A stretch of DNA of 64,000 nt, taken from contig NC_054553.1 in the NCBI RefSeq assembly GCF_017654505.1, forward strand, positions 1,726,501-1,790,500. The letters are read 5' to 3'. Positions 26,781-41,674 of the stretch are shown here, piece by piece. The notes under the pieces are model-generated. The model searched no databases, was not told where the DNA came from, and saw nothing but the letters and a program-made list of their open reading frames with translations. The translations under genes and the position numbers were made by a program. How positions within the stretch are numbered: position 1 is the stretch's first letter; every line of letters starts with the position of its first letter. The DNA comes from Polyodon spathula. Taxonomy: Eukaryota > Chordata > Actinopteri > Acipenseriformes > Polyodontidae.

Positions 26781-29700
26781 TTTGATGACTCCACAGAGGT
26801 GTCTCTTTGGTAATTTGGGGGAAATGTTGTCCTGCAAGTTTTTAAAGACTATTAAACTAAAAGTAATGCATTGTGTTAACATGATGTGGAATTGCTATGA
26901 TTTTGCATGGTGTAAAGAGTTTGCGTTTCTAATCCCTCCTGGGGGTTTGGATCATCTTATTGAGTGTTTTTTTTTTTGTTTTTTTTTGTTTTTATTTCAA
27001 AGGCTGACAATAGTGTTTCCTTGACTTTGCCCTTTGCACTTAAATAACACCAGATGCTATTTCATTCCTAAAACAGCTCTGGTTACCCAAAGGCTCAGGG
27101 CATCAGAAAATATTTATGCAAATAGTGGTTCAAACACTGGTAGACAACATGTTTTTTATTCTGAAACGTGCATCTTTATATAAGAACATGCATTACAGAA
27201 CAGTAATAAAGACCGTAAAGGGACCGTGACACAAGTTCCTTAAAAAAAGGGCAGTGGAACCGGTTACTTTTCCCTGTATTATTCACAGTAAAGAAATTAC
27301 AGGGGCAGTGATAAGGTAAACACTGACTAGCTATGATTTTAAGGAATACATATTTGTATTTGAAAGTAAGGCACTTCAACTTTAAATAACAATAGTAACG
27401 CTCCACTTGAATGTGTTATACCACGGCCGTCTATAGAGAGAATTCCTTTACAAGCATGACAGACACACTGTGGTGTTCATGAAGTCATGAATGATGTACT
27501 GTGTGTCATCTGCAGGCAAAGTAGCTATGGATCATTACAAAGTGATCTATCAACATTGTAAGCAACACAGACTTGTTGTATATTTCCATTTGTGAAGCCC
27601 TTGATGCTGGTAATCTAAATACAATCCCATCAGTTCCATTGCTGAGATGAAACTCTGTGGTAGCAGCAGGGCAGAGCTTCATTTTCTTGACAGTTTATTG
27701 TTCTGTGTTACTTGCAAGTGAGTCTTGTTACGAGTTTAAATATTGCAATATTATCCACAGCCTGATAATCAGTGCATCCCATACTTCTATGGACGGCTGC
27801 AATCTAAGTAAGTTAAATTCTGAGTAACTTAACAACTGAAATGAAATATGAGGCTTAAGAACAATTCAATAGTGATAAAAAAAAACTCATATTATTAGTA
27901 TGAATGGTTTGCATTTATTCAAGTTTAGTTTTAATATGCAATGCATATTGCAATGCAACTGCGTTTCATTTACTTTGTTCAGTCTTTCAACTATTAGAAG
28001 CTTGTTTATATAACAGATTGAGCAAGCTCATGTTCTCTTAAACATTCCCCAGTAATGTTTAGAGCACACTGATTCCTAGAATAAGGGTACTAGGATTTCC
28101 ACTAGGTCGTGAATGTTACAGTATAAGCATTTCCAAACACCCTTCAGAGCACACTGATGCAGCTCATTTCTTCAAAGCAGTGGTTCAGCAGGTAACACGG
28201 CTTTCTCTAGAACAGTACTGTCTTTTGTTTGACACTTTGCGCCTCGCACACCATAAGAATAATTCCCCGGCAGGCATTTTTCGATTTCTTTACCTCCCTC
28301 GTTCGAGGGTGTGCGCTTTGGAGACTTGTGGTCAGGATTTAGTCGCACCTGTCAGATCATGTTTTTGAATTTGCAGCTGTTTTTCATTTGCAGGGTTAAG
28401 AAATTGCTCAGTTTAGAATAACTGAGAAACCAAAATCATGGCCCTTTGGTTCATACAGTAAGCCTAGGGCTCTTTTTTGGAAATCCACCTGGCTTTGTTC
28501 AGTACATGGGCAAACTTACTGTTTTCAATGCACTTCATAGAGTTTAGAACAGTGAAGTGACTGACCGTGGCTACCTCTGTAACCTGAAGTAAGACTAAAC
28601 TAATGCAGCATCTGAAGAATGCAGACGGTGGTGTGCAAAAACAAAAGCCAAATGATGTAGACATTTGTGTTTAGTTTTGGTTTCTGGAATGGAAGATACA
28701 TTAAAGAATAAAGAATGGAAGCTGGGCCTTCTACTGTGGCATCTGGATAAGGGAATATGCTTTCATTACTAAGCAGCAGGCCAGCAGTAACAAGAAAACC
28801 ACCCAAGTCCAGCTGTGGAAAAAAGACCAATTTCTTCCACTGTGATAGACTCTTAAACCATTATTATTATTATTATCATCTAACTATCTTTCATAGATCA
28901 ATCATGTAACACATCAAATGTACCTTAATGAGGGCATTGGCAAAACAGTCATGCTGAGCAAGAGAAAGATCAAAAGGCCATTGCACGGGCAGGCTTACCT
29001 TAACCTTACCCAGCCCTACTGCAGCTAATGTGCTGCAAAGTGACACCTTCTTTCACACTGGTCATCGTTCACCATTCCAGAGTTCCCTAATTCCAACAAA
29101 AAATACAGCCATAAAGGGACGGGCCCTTCTCTTTCTTTCTTTTTGTTTCTTTCTTTCTTTTCATTGGTAGCCTGTCTGGCAGTAACTAACCTCTAAGGGA
29201 TATCATATTTTCAAAAGCTCCTTTTCGGTAGTGAGTGTAATTGAAGACGTGGCTCAGAGCTTCAGCTGGTCTAGACAGCGATTCCACCTGCTGCCAGCCT
29301 GACAGAGCTGCCCTTAACAAAGCATCTCCCTCTATCTGCAGAATGTGTGAAATGACAACTTGTGATGCCCTCAAAGAGAAGTGCTGTTTGTGTAACACTA
29401 TTTCTTATTCTGTGTATTTTGTTCAGATCTTGACTCTAAAACCCCCTTGTTCTCCATCAGAAGTCACTTATTTCAATGCCCTGTTTTTAAAAAAAAAAAG
29501 TTTCCTTAACTTTAATGTAAGGTTTATTGGATAATTAAATTAGATTTTCTGCAAAAAAAAAAATAAAAAAAATAAAAAAAATTGGAAACTTAGTTAAGGT
29601 TTCTTGCATCACCTATAAATCATGCTGACAGGCTTGTGTAATCCTGTTTGTGTCTCTTGTCTAATTCTTCAGTAATGGCTCATTAGTGGTGACACCTTTG

Positions 29701-30125
29701 CCTTGAGCTGAATGCTTACTAAAAGCTTCCAAGTCTAATTGGGTCTGGAGTAAGGAGCGTAGATATTCTCATCTGACTCCCACTGGGATGGGGATTCTTG
29801 GGAAACAGATAATGTTTCTAACATTATCTTATTACCAAGGGGAATGACCCAGCATTGAGTCTAGGCCTGTAGCATGCTTTATCTCTAATAGACAAGGGGA
29901 ACACAAGTTGCATGTACTGTAGGTGGTTATCAAAACTGTTGCATATAAGGGTATAAAATAAACACTGGCCAACTGTACTCCTGTTTTGTAGGTTGCTGCA
30001 ATAAACACAAAGCAGTAATTTAGAGAAACAAATGAATGTGCATGCCAGTTTTCTGAGTTCACATTTCAAAAAATAAATAGGACAATAGGCCCTTTGAAGC
30101 TGAGATGATTATAGAATGATTGTGC

Positions 30126-30138
30126 TGCCACCTACTGG
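30126..30138 (-). promoter_or_regulatory. CTCF core motif match
   Basis: In reverse complement this reads CCAGTAGGTGGCA, a full match to the CTCF core consensus CCASYAGRKGGC. Binding is unproven. Confidence 0.4.
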
Positions 30139-32109
30139 CGAGTTGCTGCGTTTTCACCTGCATTTAAATCCTGTGCAAGGATCAGCAGCTCGTCCTGGAG
30201 AGCTGTTTTACTCCAGGTTTAGGATGTATAACGAGTTAGTTCTGCTTTGAGACCTGGCTGGAGGTTCAATTGGTTCTACTAAACAATTAAGATTATGGTT
30301 GAAACACCTGACCTAGCCTGGAAGAGCCTGAGCTCTATTTCTGCACAAGTGATTTTTAACATAACTCTCGTTATTTCATCAGGCACTTGAATACTGGTTA
30401 ATGCCTTTCAGCGATGGGATGACTTTAAATGTAAGATTCTGAAATATATTTCTTTCTGTTTTCCTCAGTTATAAGTAAATTTTGTTTTTCAATGTTCAAA
30501 ATTAATTTTTGTGCATTAATGCCAGAGCTTTATTAGCAGAGAGGTACCAAGTTTTGATAATAACCCCGAGAGTGTTGCTGTACCTGATGATTCATGAGGA
30601 GGGTGTAACAGTAGCTGATGTAATACTTTATGAAGCAATATTCTGCGCACAAAAACCTCACAAATTTCTTAATACATTAGTTTGGCTGTCTTCAAAGCAA
30701 CTGAATCTATTGCTTTCATTGCAGACTTCACCATTCACACTGCGACAGGATTGATGACAGCGTGGTGACACAGACAGGATTGAGGACAGCGCGGTGACAC
30801 AGACATTGATCCTGCAGAGGGGTGAGATAGAAGACCTATTGTGTTGTGTGATTCTCAGAGGCAGGCTAATGCGTTTAGGAATAATGACGCTCAATGAGGA
30901 CTGACCTCTACAGTCCGACATGAGAGCCAAAGAACGGAGGCCTGCCCATCAGGGAATCAGTGACCCAGTGAAGCGGTGACCCCAGTAGCCAGATCCTCAT
31001 GTCAGTACCAGGCACATTGAACATGATCTTACCACTTGGTAGTTTTTTTGTTTTTGTTTTTTTTTGTTGTTTGTTTTAAAGCTTGGGGGTCAGTTTCTAC
31101 AATCATCTTTATCAATTCAGCCAGTACAAGTCAGCCTTGGTCACACTTTATAAAAAGGAGCACTACTATTAAGCACGGACTATTAGGTTTTTAGCTTATA
31201 CGGGTACTTAGCAATGAAACAAGCATTCTAACTAGCACACACTGTGCAGCAGCAGTCCAAGGTAACAAGCTTACCATTTTCATTGCCTTTTATTGAGCAG
31301 AGGGTGAGAAGGGCGACATACAGGATCTTATGTACATTTCTTCTGGGGACTGGATTCTGTGGCTCTGCTTGTTCCTTCTGGTGCTTCGTTTACTTCTTGA
31401 ACAAGGTCAGAGGCTTTCAATCTCAGAGGCTAATACACCTCCATACTGAGGGCTTAAATCCTGTCATGCGGACAATTTGACAATTCCTATAGGGTTTCAT
31501 GGAGAGCTCAATCAGTGCCCTAACAGCAGATATATCTGTATACTCGTTTACTGCCCTAGATAGCAGGGCAAAGGCATAGCAAAGTGTATTACTGTAGAAC
31601 TATGGTGGAATCATGGTAAAGCACAGGTAAGCAAATCACTGTGGTAAAGCATTGTAAAGACCATGGCTCACCTAACAGCAGCATTTCTGTGAAAGAATAA
31701 CATTTATAAGGGTGGTTTGCAAAGAATTGGTGGGTCTTTCACAGAAGAAAAAAAGTCAGACAATCGCTTATCCTGCCTCATTTAAATTGATCTCAATATG
31801 TAACATTAGGGAATCAAGCCTTTTTTTATAATGGAAATAATAATATTTATTTTAAGAAATTTAGATACACTGTTTTTTAATCTTAAAAGGAGTTGACAAA
31901 TTTAACCTTATGCTTTAAGCACAGGGGACAGAGTTGGAAGCAAAGTGGATTTAGACTTAGGAAAGAGACAGCCCTTCACACAAAGAGTGGTGAGGGTATG
32001 AAATGGGTTACCCAGTCATGTTTTTCATGCTGAATCACTTCTAGTCGATCTATCCGCACTGAAATTAGTACTGCATGTGATTCTCTTCTCTGTGCAGTAT
32101 GTTCTCATG

Positions 32110-32142
32110 CATCCCCTGTGCATCCCCTGTGCATCCCCTGTG
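32110..32142. repeat. three tandem 11-bp units (catcccctgtg)
   Basis: Three exact copies of catcccctgtg. Confidence 0.97.
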
Positions 32143-32896
32143 CAATGTCCTCTGGGTTCCGTTCCTGTGTAGTGCACATGTGGCTCCGAATAGTAACTGT
32201 ATTTGCATTTAGAGTGGAAGCAGCAGATCATTAGGATAGCGATTGCATGAGGGTAAAACTCAAACCCAAATCACTGATTCTGATAATGTTCCCAGATGAT
32301 AATGAAAAATCTGGCAGCTCAATTTCTAAATGATTTGATTGCTTATATGCAGAGTCTGTCCAATACAAAAGTCTAGACTGTGAGAATAAACAGCTTGCAT
32401 TTCAAGAACTCTTTTCTTCATTTTGTTGTAACAGCTCAGAAAGTCAGTTTGTCTATTTTATGCGTTGGGGACTTCTGATCTTTTTCATTAGAGAATCCCA
32501 CTCACATAGGCATGTCAGAAGTGCTGTGGGGTCATTGTCAGAAACTGCAAACAAGTGCATTAAACCATTAAGTTCCAAATGATGTTTTCTTTGAACATTA
32601 CATTACATTTAAACTTAACTGTTGCAGTTAAAAAAATGAGAGAAAGTTATCATAACAGTATAGTTAAAGAGAACATTTAAGTAACAGGTAGATGCCAGTT
32701 AAAAATGCTCCGAAAAATGACAAAGTAACCTGTCCTCAAATGAGGGCAATGGCACTGGGTTAAGGATGAATTTTGTATTGAGTTTGGTAAAGAGGGAATC
32801 ACACTGAGCGCCCCAAAACAGCAGAAATTAAATGACAATAGTGTTGTAATTAAAACAATTTTGCCCATCCCAGCCTCTGTATACAGTATGTAAAAT

Positions 32897-32897
<1 letters not shown>

Positions 32898-32933
<36 letters not shown>
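32898..32933. repeat. T36 homopolymer
   Basis: Thirty-six consecutive T residues. Could be the tail of a minus-strand retroposon, but no body is recognised beside it. Confidence 0.95.
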
Positions 32934-32936
<3 letters not shown>

Positions 32937-33810
32937 TGTATAAACACTATATCTTCAGGTAACCTTTATCATTTAGACATTTCCCCTTAAGTCAGTTTCT
33001 ATAACTTGTATATGGTACACAGGGAGGGAAATCCAGTAATGTGTTTTTAACTAGCTTGAGAAAACAAAGAACTCAATAAGCTGCTGGGTCCCCCAGCTCT
33101 GTTCTTATATTCAAACTGCATTTCCTTCATCGGACACAAAGGGGAGTGCCAGCACAGTCTCATGCACTTCAACTGCTTCTCTACACTTTTTCCTAAAGAC
33201 TGTATTTAACCACACCAGTATGATATTCAAATAAAGTGCTAGTAATATAGTGTTGTGTATTTGCCAACATCATCTCTCTTGTGATACTTATTTGCTGGTG
33301 GCAAGAGTATTAAAGGAAAAATGATCCCAGGGTCCATTTACACCCAGCCTCCTGTATATTTATATTGATTTTTAAACACTGAACTTGTTTTTCAGTTTTT
33401 CCCTGAGGCATTTAAAAAGATCTAGTTGCATTCTACCTCAGCGCTGGTGCGTTTCAGTGGGTGCTTAAAACCAGCAATCTCAGAGATGGCTAAGTATTGA
33501 CTGGGTAAGAATAACATCATTATTCTCTTCTAGATGGTTTTTGTTTGTTTGTTTGTTTGTTTGTTTGTTTTAAAGCCATTTGTCCATCATCTGGGCTTCT
33601 GTTTGTGCAAGTGCACTGTTTGCATTATTCAAAAAAGGCATTAATCTTCACAAAGTGCAGCCTGTCTTTTCTTAGCCAATTTAAGTGGCTTAACAACTCA
33701 GAATTATAAGGCGAACAAAACTTCCACACCAGTTTAACCCAGTCAATTCAGACCTGTTTCTATCACATTTAGTATTTGCAATCAATTTTAAAATAATAAA
33801 ACAGATTTTG

Positions 33811-33823
33811 CGCCACCTGCTGG
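33811..33823 (-). promoter_or_regulatory. CTCF core motif match
   Basis: In reverse complement this reads CCAGCAGGTGGCG, a full match to the CTCF core consensus, in the same orientation as the motif at 30,126. Binding is unproven. Confidence 0.4.
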
Positions 33824-34434
33824 ACACAATTAATTGTATTTAACAGAGAAAGCACCCAAAAAACCAAAAACATGTTTGCTGTAACAGACAGCCACTAGAA
33901 AAAGAACTTGGTGGTGGCTGTCAGTTATCGATTGAATGTTCAAGCTTGCTTCTTTTATAAACCTGCTTCGCTAAGGCACAGCTGACCAGACTCCCACTCC
34001 TAATGGACTAAGTAAACCAGTGGAGCCACACAGTTTGTCTGCACATTGTTTGCCTATGCATTCTGCAAACAGAAAGCTGTCTGTTTCCTCCCTGTGCATT
34101 TAGCAAAGGCTTTTGGAAAAGATCTGCTGTACCATCTGTTGAATGTGTACAGACATAAGAGATGACAGCCAGCGTTGACATATTGGAGGCAGGTTGGGAC
34201 AGCGAGGGATAGAAAACGAAACTTCAGTGACAGAGATTCGTGCATCCTGATTGAGTTTTGAACTCGCATCAAGAACCTTTAACTGCACCCTCATGGGGTA
34301 TACCACACTTTTCACTCTGCTTCAGGATTTCTGATCCTTACTCCTGACCACCACTCATCACAAAGTTGAGAAAAACCTGTCACTCCTTATTATATGATGA
34401 GGAAGGAGTTGTTTTTTAGGGTAGAAGAAAATAT

Positions 34435-34435
<1 letters not shown>

Positions 34436-34477
<42 letters not shown>
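34436..34477. repeat. G42 homopolymer
   Basis: Forty-two consecutive G residues, the longest pure G run in the window. It can form stacked G-quadruplexes. Exact length is likely to be uncertain in any assembly. Confidence 0.95.
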
Positions 34478-36822
<2,345 letters not shown>

Positions 36823-37036
36823 TATCATGCATAGTTACAATGTACTTAATGTATATATTTTGTATGCTATTACCCTAACTCTAACCTAACCCTAACCATT
36901 GTCTGATACAATTGTGTGTGTGTGTGTGTGTTAAGTACATTGTAACTATGTATAATAACATTGTAATTATGTGTAAGTGCACACGCATTTACTATGTAAC
37001 TACACGGTAATTAGAGATGCAATGTAAAGTGTTACC
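36823..37036. mobile_element. palindromic MITE family, 5'-truncated copy
   Basis: The inner left arm (catgcatagttacaatgtac) is followed by the centre taccctaactctaacctaac, a short (GT)n insertion, then the complete right arm ending in gtaattagagatgc and the terminus aatgtaaagtgttacc. The outer left arm is missing. The terminus, read inverted, is ggtaacactttacatt, which fixes the family's end sequence. Confidence 0.85.
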
Positions 37037-38570
37037 ATGTTTGGTTTTTGTTTGGTTTGTTTTTATTCAGTGAGAGGGGAGTTTAACAATTTGCTGCTTG
37101 TCTTTGTTTTTTTTTTTTCTAACTCAAAAACAATTGACATGACTCATTTCCCAAAAACAGAAGTTCTTTGTCATTCTGATTTCATGAGTTTTTTTTTATC
37201 TGTTTAAATTGAGTTTTGTCCTTTTTGTTGCCACTGATTTATTCATGGTGCAAACATCAAGTGATTCTAAAGGCCTACTGAAGTTAAACTGCAACTCACT
37301 GAACTGTTCTCAATGGATTGTGATGTGTTTTAATATTTATGATAACTATGGGGAGGATATTGAAGAAAGCTTGTTGTGCAGACTGAGACAGCTGAAGTGA
37401 GGGAGATTGACGATATTGACTGAGTTATTTAAGTCAGCCTAGTTATTGTAACACAATAAAGTCATGCGTCAATGCACCCTCTGCAAGCCAACTGTGCACA
37501 AGGAGTGTGGCATATAAAAGAAAGCAAGTGGATTCAGTTACTGTTGTTCAAAGTCAGCTTCTTGATATTTGGATGAAATCTGCTCCCTACCATAAAAGAT
37601 AGTTTCATCTTTTCTGGCACTATTCAGTCAGACTTCCAGACAATGGAGGACATGTCCAGTAACATGCCAGTGCATTAGCAAAAGAGGCAAAATCTCCTGT
37701 TAACAGTTTCCCTGAATTCCCTGAATTTCAAGCGCGTTTATATTACACTGCATAATAAGCAGCCAGCTTTCCCTAAGGATTCACCTTGACAGAGCTACAA
37801 TAGCACCATTTTTTCAGACTCATAAGTGTTAAATGTTTTACTTATAAAGGACTAGTATGTTTGATTCAAATTGCTGTGCCCTGTCTCGCCCCCCCCCCCC
37901 CACACACACACACACCATTCATAAAAAATAAATGAAAGTCAAGTTCTTCAATTGCCGAGTTGAAGATGTGCTGCATTTCATTAACGTCAGTGAGGTAGGA
38001 TTTCAGAAATGGAATGACTTTCTGCATGTTCCATTTTCCTAATAATGGTTATCCAATCTCTTTCAGTAACTCCTGAAAACATGTCGAGATTTGATATTGT
38101 CTTGCAGTATTTTTGTCTGTGAGAAATACCTGTGTGGTGGGTAAAAATAGCTTATATACATAGATAGATGTATTTCTAATAAACAGTCATGTGTCACTGG
38201 GTCTTAATCACAAAGATTGCGAGTAATTTAAAGAATGCTTTAGCAAAGTCTTTTTTTTTATCAATGAAAACCAGTACATTCATCACTGCACTGCTATCAT
38301 TTTAAAGAAGAAAGATGTCTGTTATTTTTCTGCTTTTTTACTGCACACCATTTGCAAAAACATTAATCTTTTCCAGCCTCGCAATTTATTGCTCAAGACA
38401 TTTATTCTGAATAACATCATTTGTTTTTCCTCGGACTGGCTTGAAGCTGCATGCGTGCAAAGCATGATTAAGCACTTCTTTAAAATGGATAGGGTGGAAG
38501 AGAAAATGGCAAATGAGGGGACTTAAACGTGCTGCACTCCAATGATGAATACTTATCATTCAACTTATTG

Positions 38571-38571
<1 letters not shown>

Positions 38572-38637
<66 letters not shown>
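38572..38637. repeat. (TTA)n microsatellite
   Basis: About 22 uninterrupted ATT units, giving a poly-Ile frame that is not a gene. Confidence 0.96.
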
Positions 38638-39000
38638 TCCATACTGTCTCCTAAGAAGAAAACAATAGAAACTGTCTATGAAGTCACTTTGTCGCTTCAC
38701 ACGGCTGCTGTGAAAAAAATTAAAAAGACAGGAAGTGATTTTTTTGGATTTTCTCTTGACTCATGTCCCTGTTGCAATTGCAGTTTGTCACATAAAGGAA
38801 CCAACCTGCCAGGAATCCTTTAAACTTATAGATATATATTTTTTCTTTTCCCCAGTTTAATGTCTACTTAGTTAAAACTAACTGATCTGAGCCTTACAGA
38901 CTGCACGGTGGTTAACTTATCATGGTTCAGTGTCCTTGTAGGACAGTGTCCCTATCTTGATTTCTTTCATTTGAAGTCAGCGCACTCAGTTGATGGGCAG

Positions 39001-39003
<3 letters not shown>

Positions 39004-39051
<48 letters not shown>
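39004..39051. repeat. (GT)24 microsatellite
   Basis: A 48-bp uninterrupted GT array. Confidence 0.97.
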
Positions 39052-39052
<1 letters not shown>

Positions 39053-40119
39053 CAAAAGTGAACCTATTTACACAGGGTTTTCACTCCTCAGATTTGAATG
39101 ATGTATTTTCTATTTAAAATCTTTAGAAGGATAATCTTTTGTGTAAGCTGTCTAATGGGCAGAGAGAGTTGCTCTTGTAACATGATTGGTTTATCAAGAA
39201 CATTGCTGAGTAGCTTTGGGTTTGCTGCATTGTACCTGTAACTTTTCTTAGAACCTCTTTGCAAGGAGCTATGTTTTATTTGAGTGTCTCTAGGATGCTT
39301 TAAGATATAACTAAAGAATACAATGCAAATATTATTCCTTTGGTCTGGGATGCCAGAGGACATTAAATGAAATGTGTAGATACTGGAAGTAATTTAGTAA
39401 GTAGAGATCTTTCTAACCACTGCTTGTGATCTGCAAAGGGGTTGTCCTTTGTGTGAACTCTATGAAGAACAAACTTTCTAAACATTATAAATGTTTTCAG
39501 TTCGGGTTCAGGGTTATGCTCCAGACTTCATTGTACACATCCTTTTTTTTTTCTCCACAAACCTATTCTGTAAAGTAAAGGAGTTTGAACTCAGTTGGAA
39601 TAAGGTCATCTTATTCATTTGTATATATTATATGAAAAATAATACAGCTATTGAAAAAGTAATTTGAAACACTCATGTTATATTGCTGTTGAATCCCGAT
39701 AATAACAACATACTGTATTGTGCATGACTTGAATGTTAAATGAAAATGAGTGATGCCATGCAGATATAGCTTGTTATATTCATTGATGTTTTTTGTATTT
39801 GGCTTCTCTCTGCCTTTGTGTTCTAAAGATTTTTGTTTTTTAAAATGTCCTTGCTCTGTTTATTAGGCAAGGGAAATAATCTTGCAGTGCAAACCCTGTG
39901 TGCTTCAATAAACTCCAGCAGGCTTTAGCTCCCGTCTGTGTCAGTGTAATTGATAAGAACTAGTGATGCTGGTTATAATTCAGTGTCTTTAGTATCCCAT
40001 CGGCATGTAATAGTTGTGACCTCTGCTGTTACTGGAAACCAGATTCCATTCTGTTACTGTAATGAGTGGTACAGGTAAGGTCTATATAATTATTAAAGCA
40101 TTAAAGCATTCCTGCACAG

Positions 40120-40740
40120 GAAGTTTGCTTCGTGTGTGGGTCGTCACTGAGCAGTACTGAGGCTGACACAGACTGTTGGCACGCCACACAGGCACGCAGA
40201 TTAAACATCAACACAAGTGCTGATGCTAGGGCACCAGCTATGGTGGCCCTAGAGTCACATTTAATAAAAAACAAAAAACAAAACAAAGCTCAAAATAAAA
40301 GTTTGCCACACAAATGGCGAGCGCTAGTTCCACTAAAAGGAACGCCCCACTCCAGGAACCTACAACTCTACGCAAACCCTCTCCACACTGTTTGGGATCA
40401 ACATCCCTTAAACTGACCTACTTTTGGGCTCCCGGAGTCTCGGAATTATCACGACGACTCCTGTCTCTTCAAACTGTCTCTTCACACGTCCTCAGCTGGG
40501 CAAAGCCTTCACGAGCACCGTCTTGGAGTGGAAGGGTTTCATGCAGTAGTTCCTGCAGAGTGGACGCTCTCCTCCTTGATGTAAACAAACACAAGCTTTC
40601 ACTAAGCACCCGTCTGTGTAGTAATGGCCATGCAGTAGTCTTGAGCTGTGGTGCAGACACTTTTTGAACTCCGCACAGCCTCCCTGGGCACGGCACCCAG
40701 CCAATCAGGACCTCCGGTTTACTCAGCACTGGGTGAGCCT
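40120..40740. other. CpG-dense block, candidate CpG island or young repeat
   Basis: About 600 bp with many CpGs (for example ggcgagcgctag, tcccggagtctcgg, atcacgacgac, cacgagcaccgtc), in strong contrast to the surrounding CpG-poor DNA. It carries overlapping open frames on both strands: plus 40,314-40,667 (117 residues from an ATGGCG start) and minus 40,469-40,729 (86 residues). Neither has a recognisable domain. Two AATAAA hexamers lie at about 40,261-40,298 and a CCAAT box at about 40,702. It could be an unannotated promoter or first exon, a solo LTR, or another recent insertion. Confidence 0.35.
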
Positions 40741-40864
40741 ACCTGCTCAATTAGTTGCTTAGCAACATGTCTCCTGTTATGCATTCCAACTGCTTCCATA
40801 AAGGCACACATGCACTCCAGAAGCAGAAGGTCTCCCTGCCACAGAGGTCCGTTTACTCTTTAGA

Positions 40865-40878
40865 GGGGGGGGGGGGGG
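40865..40878. repeat. G14 homopolymer
   Basis: Fourteen consecutive G residues just right of the CpG-dense block. Confidence 0.97.
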
Positions 40879-41631
40879 ACACCTAATGAATTAAACCATA
40901 AATAAACAACTTAGACTTTTAATGGAGGGGCTTGTAGGTAGTTGTGTATTGTCTCTTACTCCTTGTATAATTGTCATTTTTGTTGTTGTTTGCTTGAAAA
41001 AAGATTATAATCTGCTGTTTATAGCTGTTGAGCTATTGAAAAGAAAAGAAAGTTGCAGGTGTCTCTAAAGTCTTTTTTAATGAAGGCCTTGGCTTCTTTC
41101 GCTGGATAATAATATGCTATTGCATGCTTGCTTTCACCCTGGTGTGTTTGAGGAAGGCCAGCATTCATTTGTGTGTACTTGAGCATTATTAACAAACAGA
41201 TACAGCCAACAAGAAAAGCTGTCACATCCCAGATGGTAAGCAGGGGCACTAAGTTAGTGGTGACACAATACATAAACCCTGATTAGCTCTGATCAGACCC
41301 CAATTAGTTCTAATCAACCCCATACTCCTTATCTAGGTGGTCCAAGATTAGGGCCAACCAGAGTCTGTGAAACTCCTGTCTCTAACAACACTGTGATCGC
41401 TCTGTAATAACAATAATCACACAACTCCTGGTCCAGTAATATCCCAGTGTGTTTTATATCTCTGTTGTGGTTTTATCTGTCTGTTAACACAAAATAACTG
41501 GTATTCATTTCCAAGTACAATTTATTATTGTGTTTTTGTTTCATGCCTAAATAAATAAATGAACTCCCTTTTTTTCATCATTGTCATTTCACACCAGAAA
41601 TCTGCAGGCAACCTTCTATGAGGGGTGAGAG

Positions 41632-41639
41632 GTGTGTGT

Positions 41640-41670
<31 letters not shown>

Positions 41671-41674
41671 GGGG
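41632..41674. repeat. (GT)n joined to G21
   Basis: A GT array (41,632-41,653) runs directly into 21 consecutive G residues. Confidence 0.95.

Larger units (their letters stand above)
26781..34435. other. non-coding stretch with small repeats and CTCF-like motifs
   Basis: I find no exon I can support. The stretch has two CTCF-core matches (30,126 and 33,811), an 11-bp triple repeat (32,110-32,142), T36 (32,898-32,933), a (TTTG)n run at 33,539-33,570, and CTTT-rich sequence at 29,128-29,161. At about 30,190-30,340 a 'cagctcgtcctggagagctg' region resembles hAT-MITE ends of fish, but I cannot delimit it. Confidence 0.45.
37037..40100. other. non-coding stretch with microsatellites
   Basis: No gene recognised. 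Contains C13 joined to (CA)n at 37,889-37,914, (TTA)n at 38,572-38,637 and (GT)n at 39,004-39,051. Confidence 0.55.

Noticed and set aside
28180..28370. Possible tRNA or tRNA-derived SINE (gtggttcagcaggtaacacgg, later cgttcgaggg)
   Set aside because: The A-box and B-box resemblance is weak, the spacing is far too long for a tRNA and no cloverleaf can be drawn.
32898..32933. Poly-T as the tail of a processed pseudogene
   Set aside because: No gene-like or retroposon-like body or flanking duplication could be recognised beside it.
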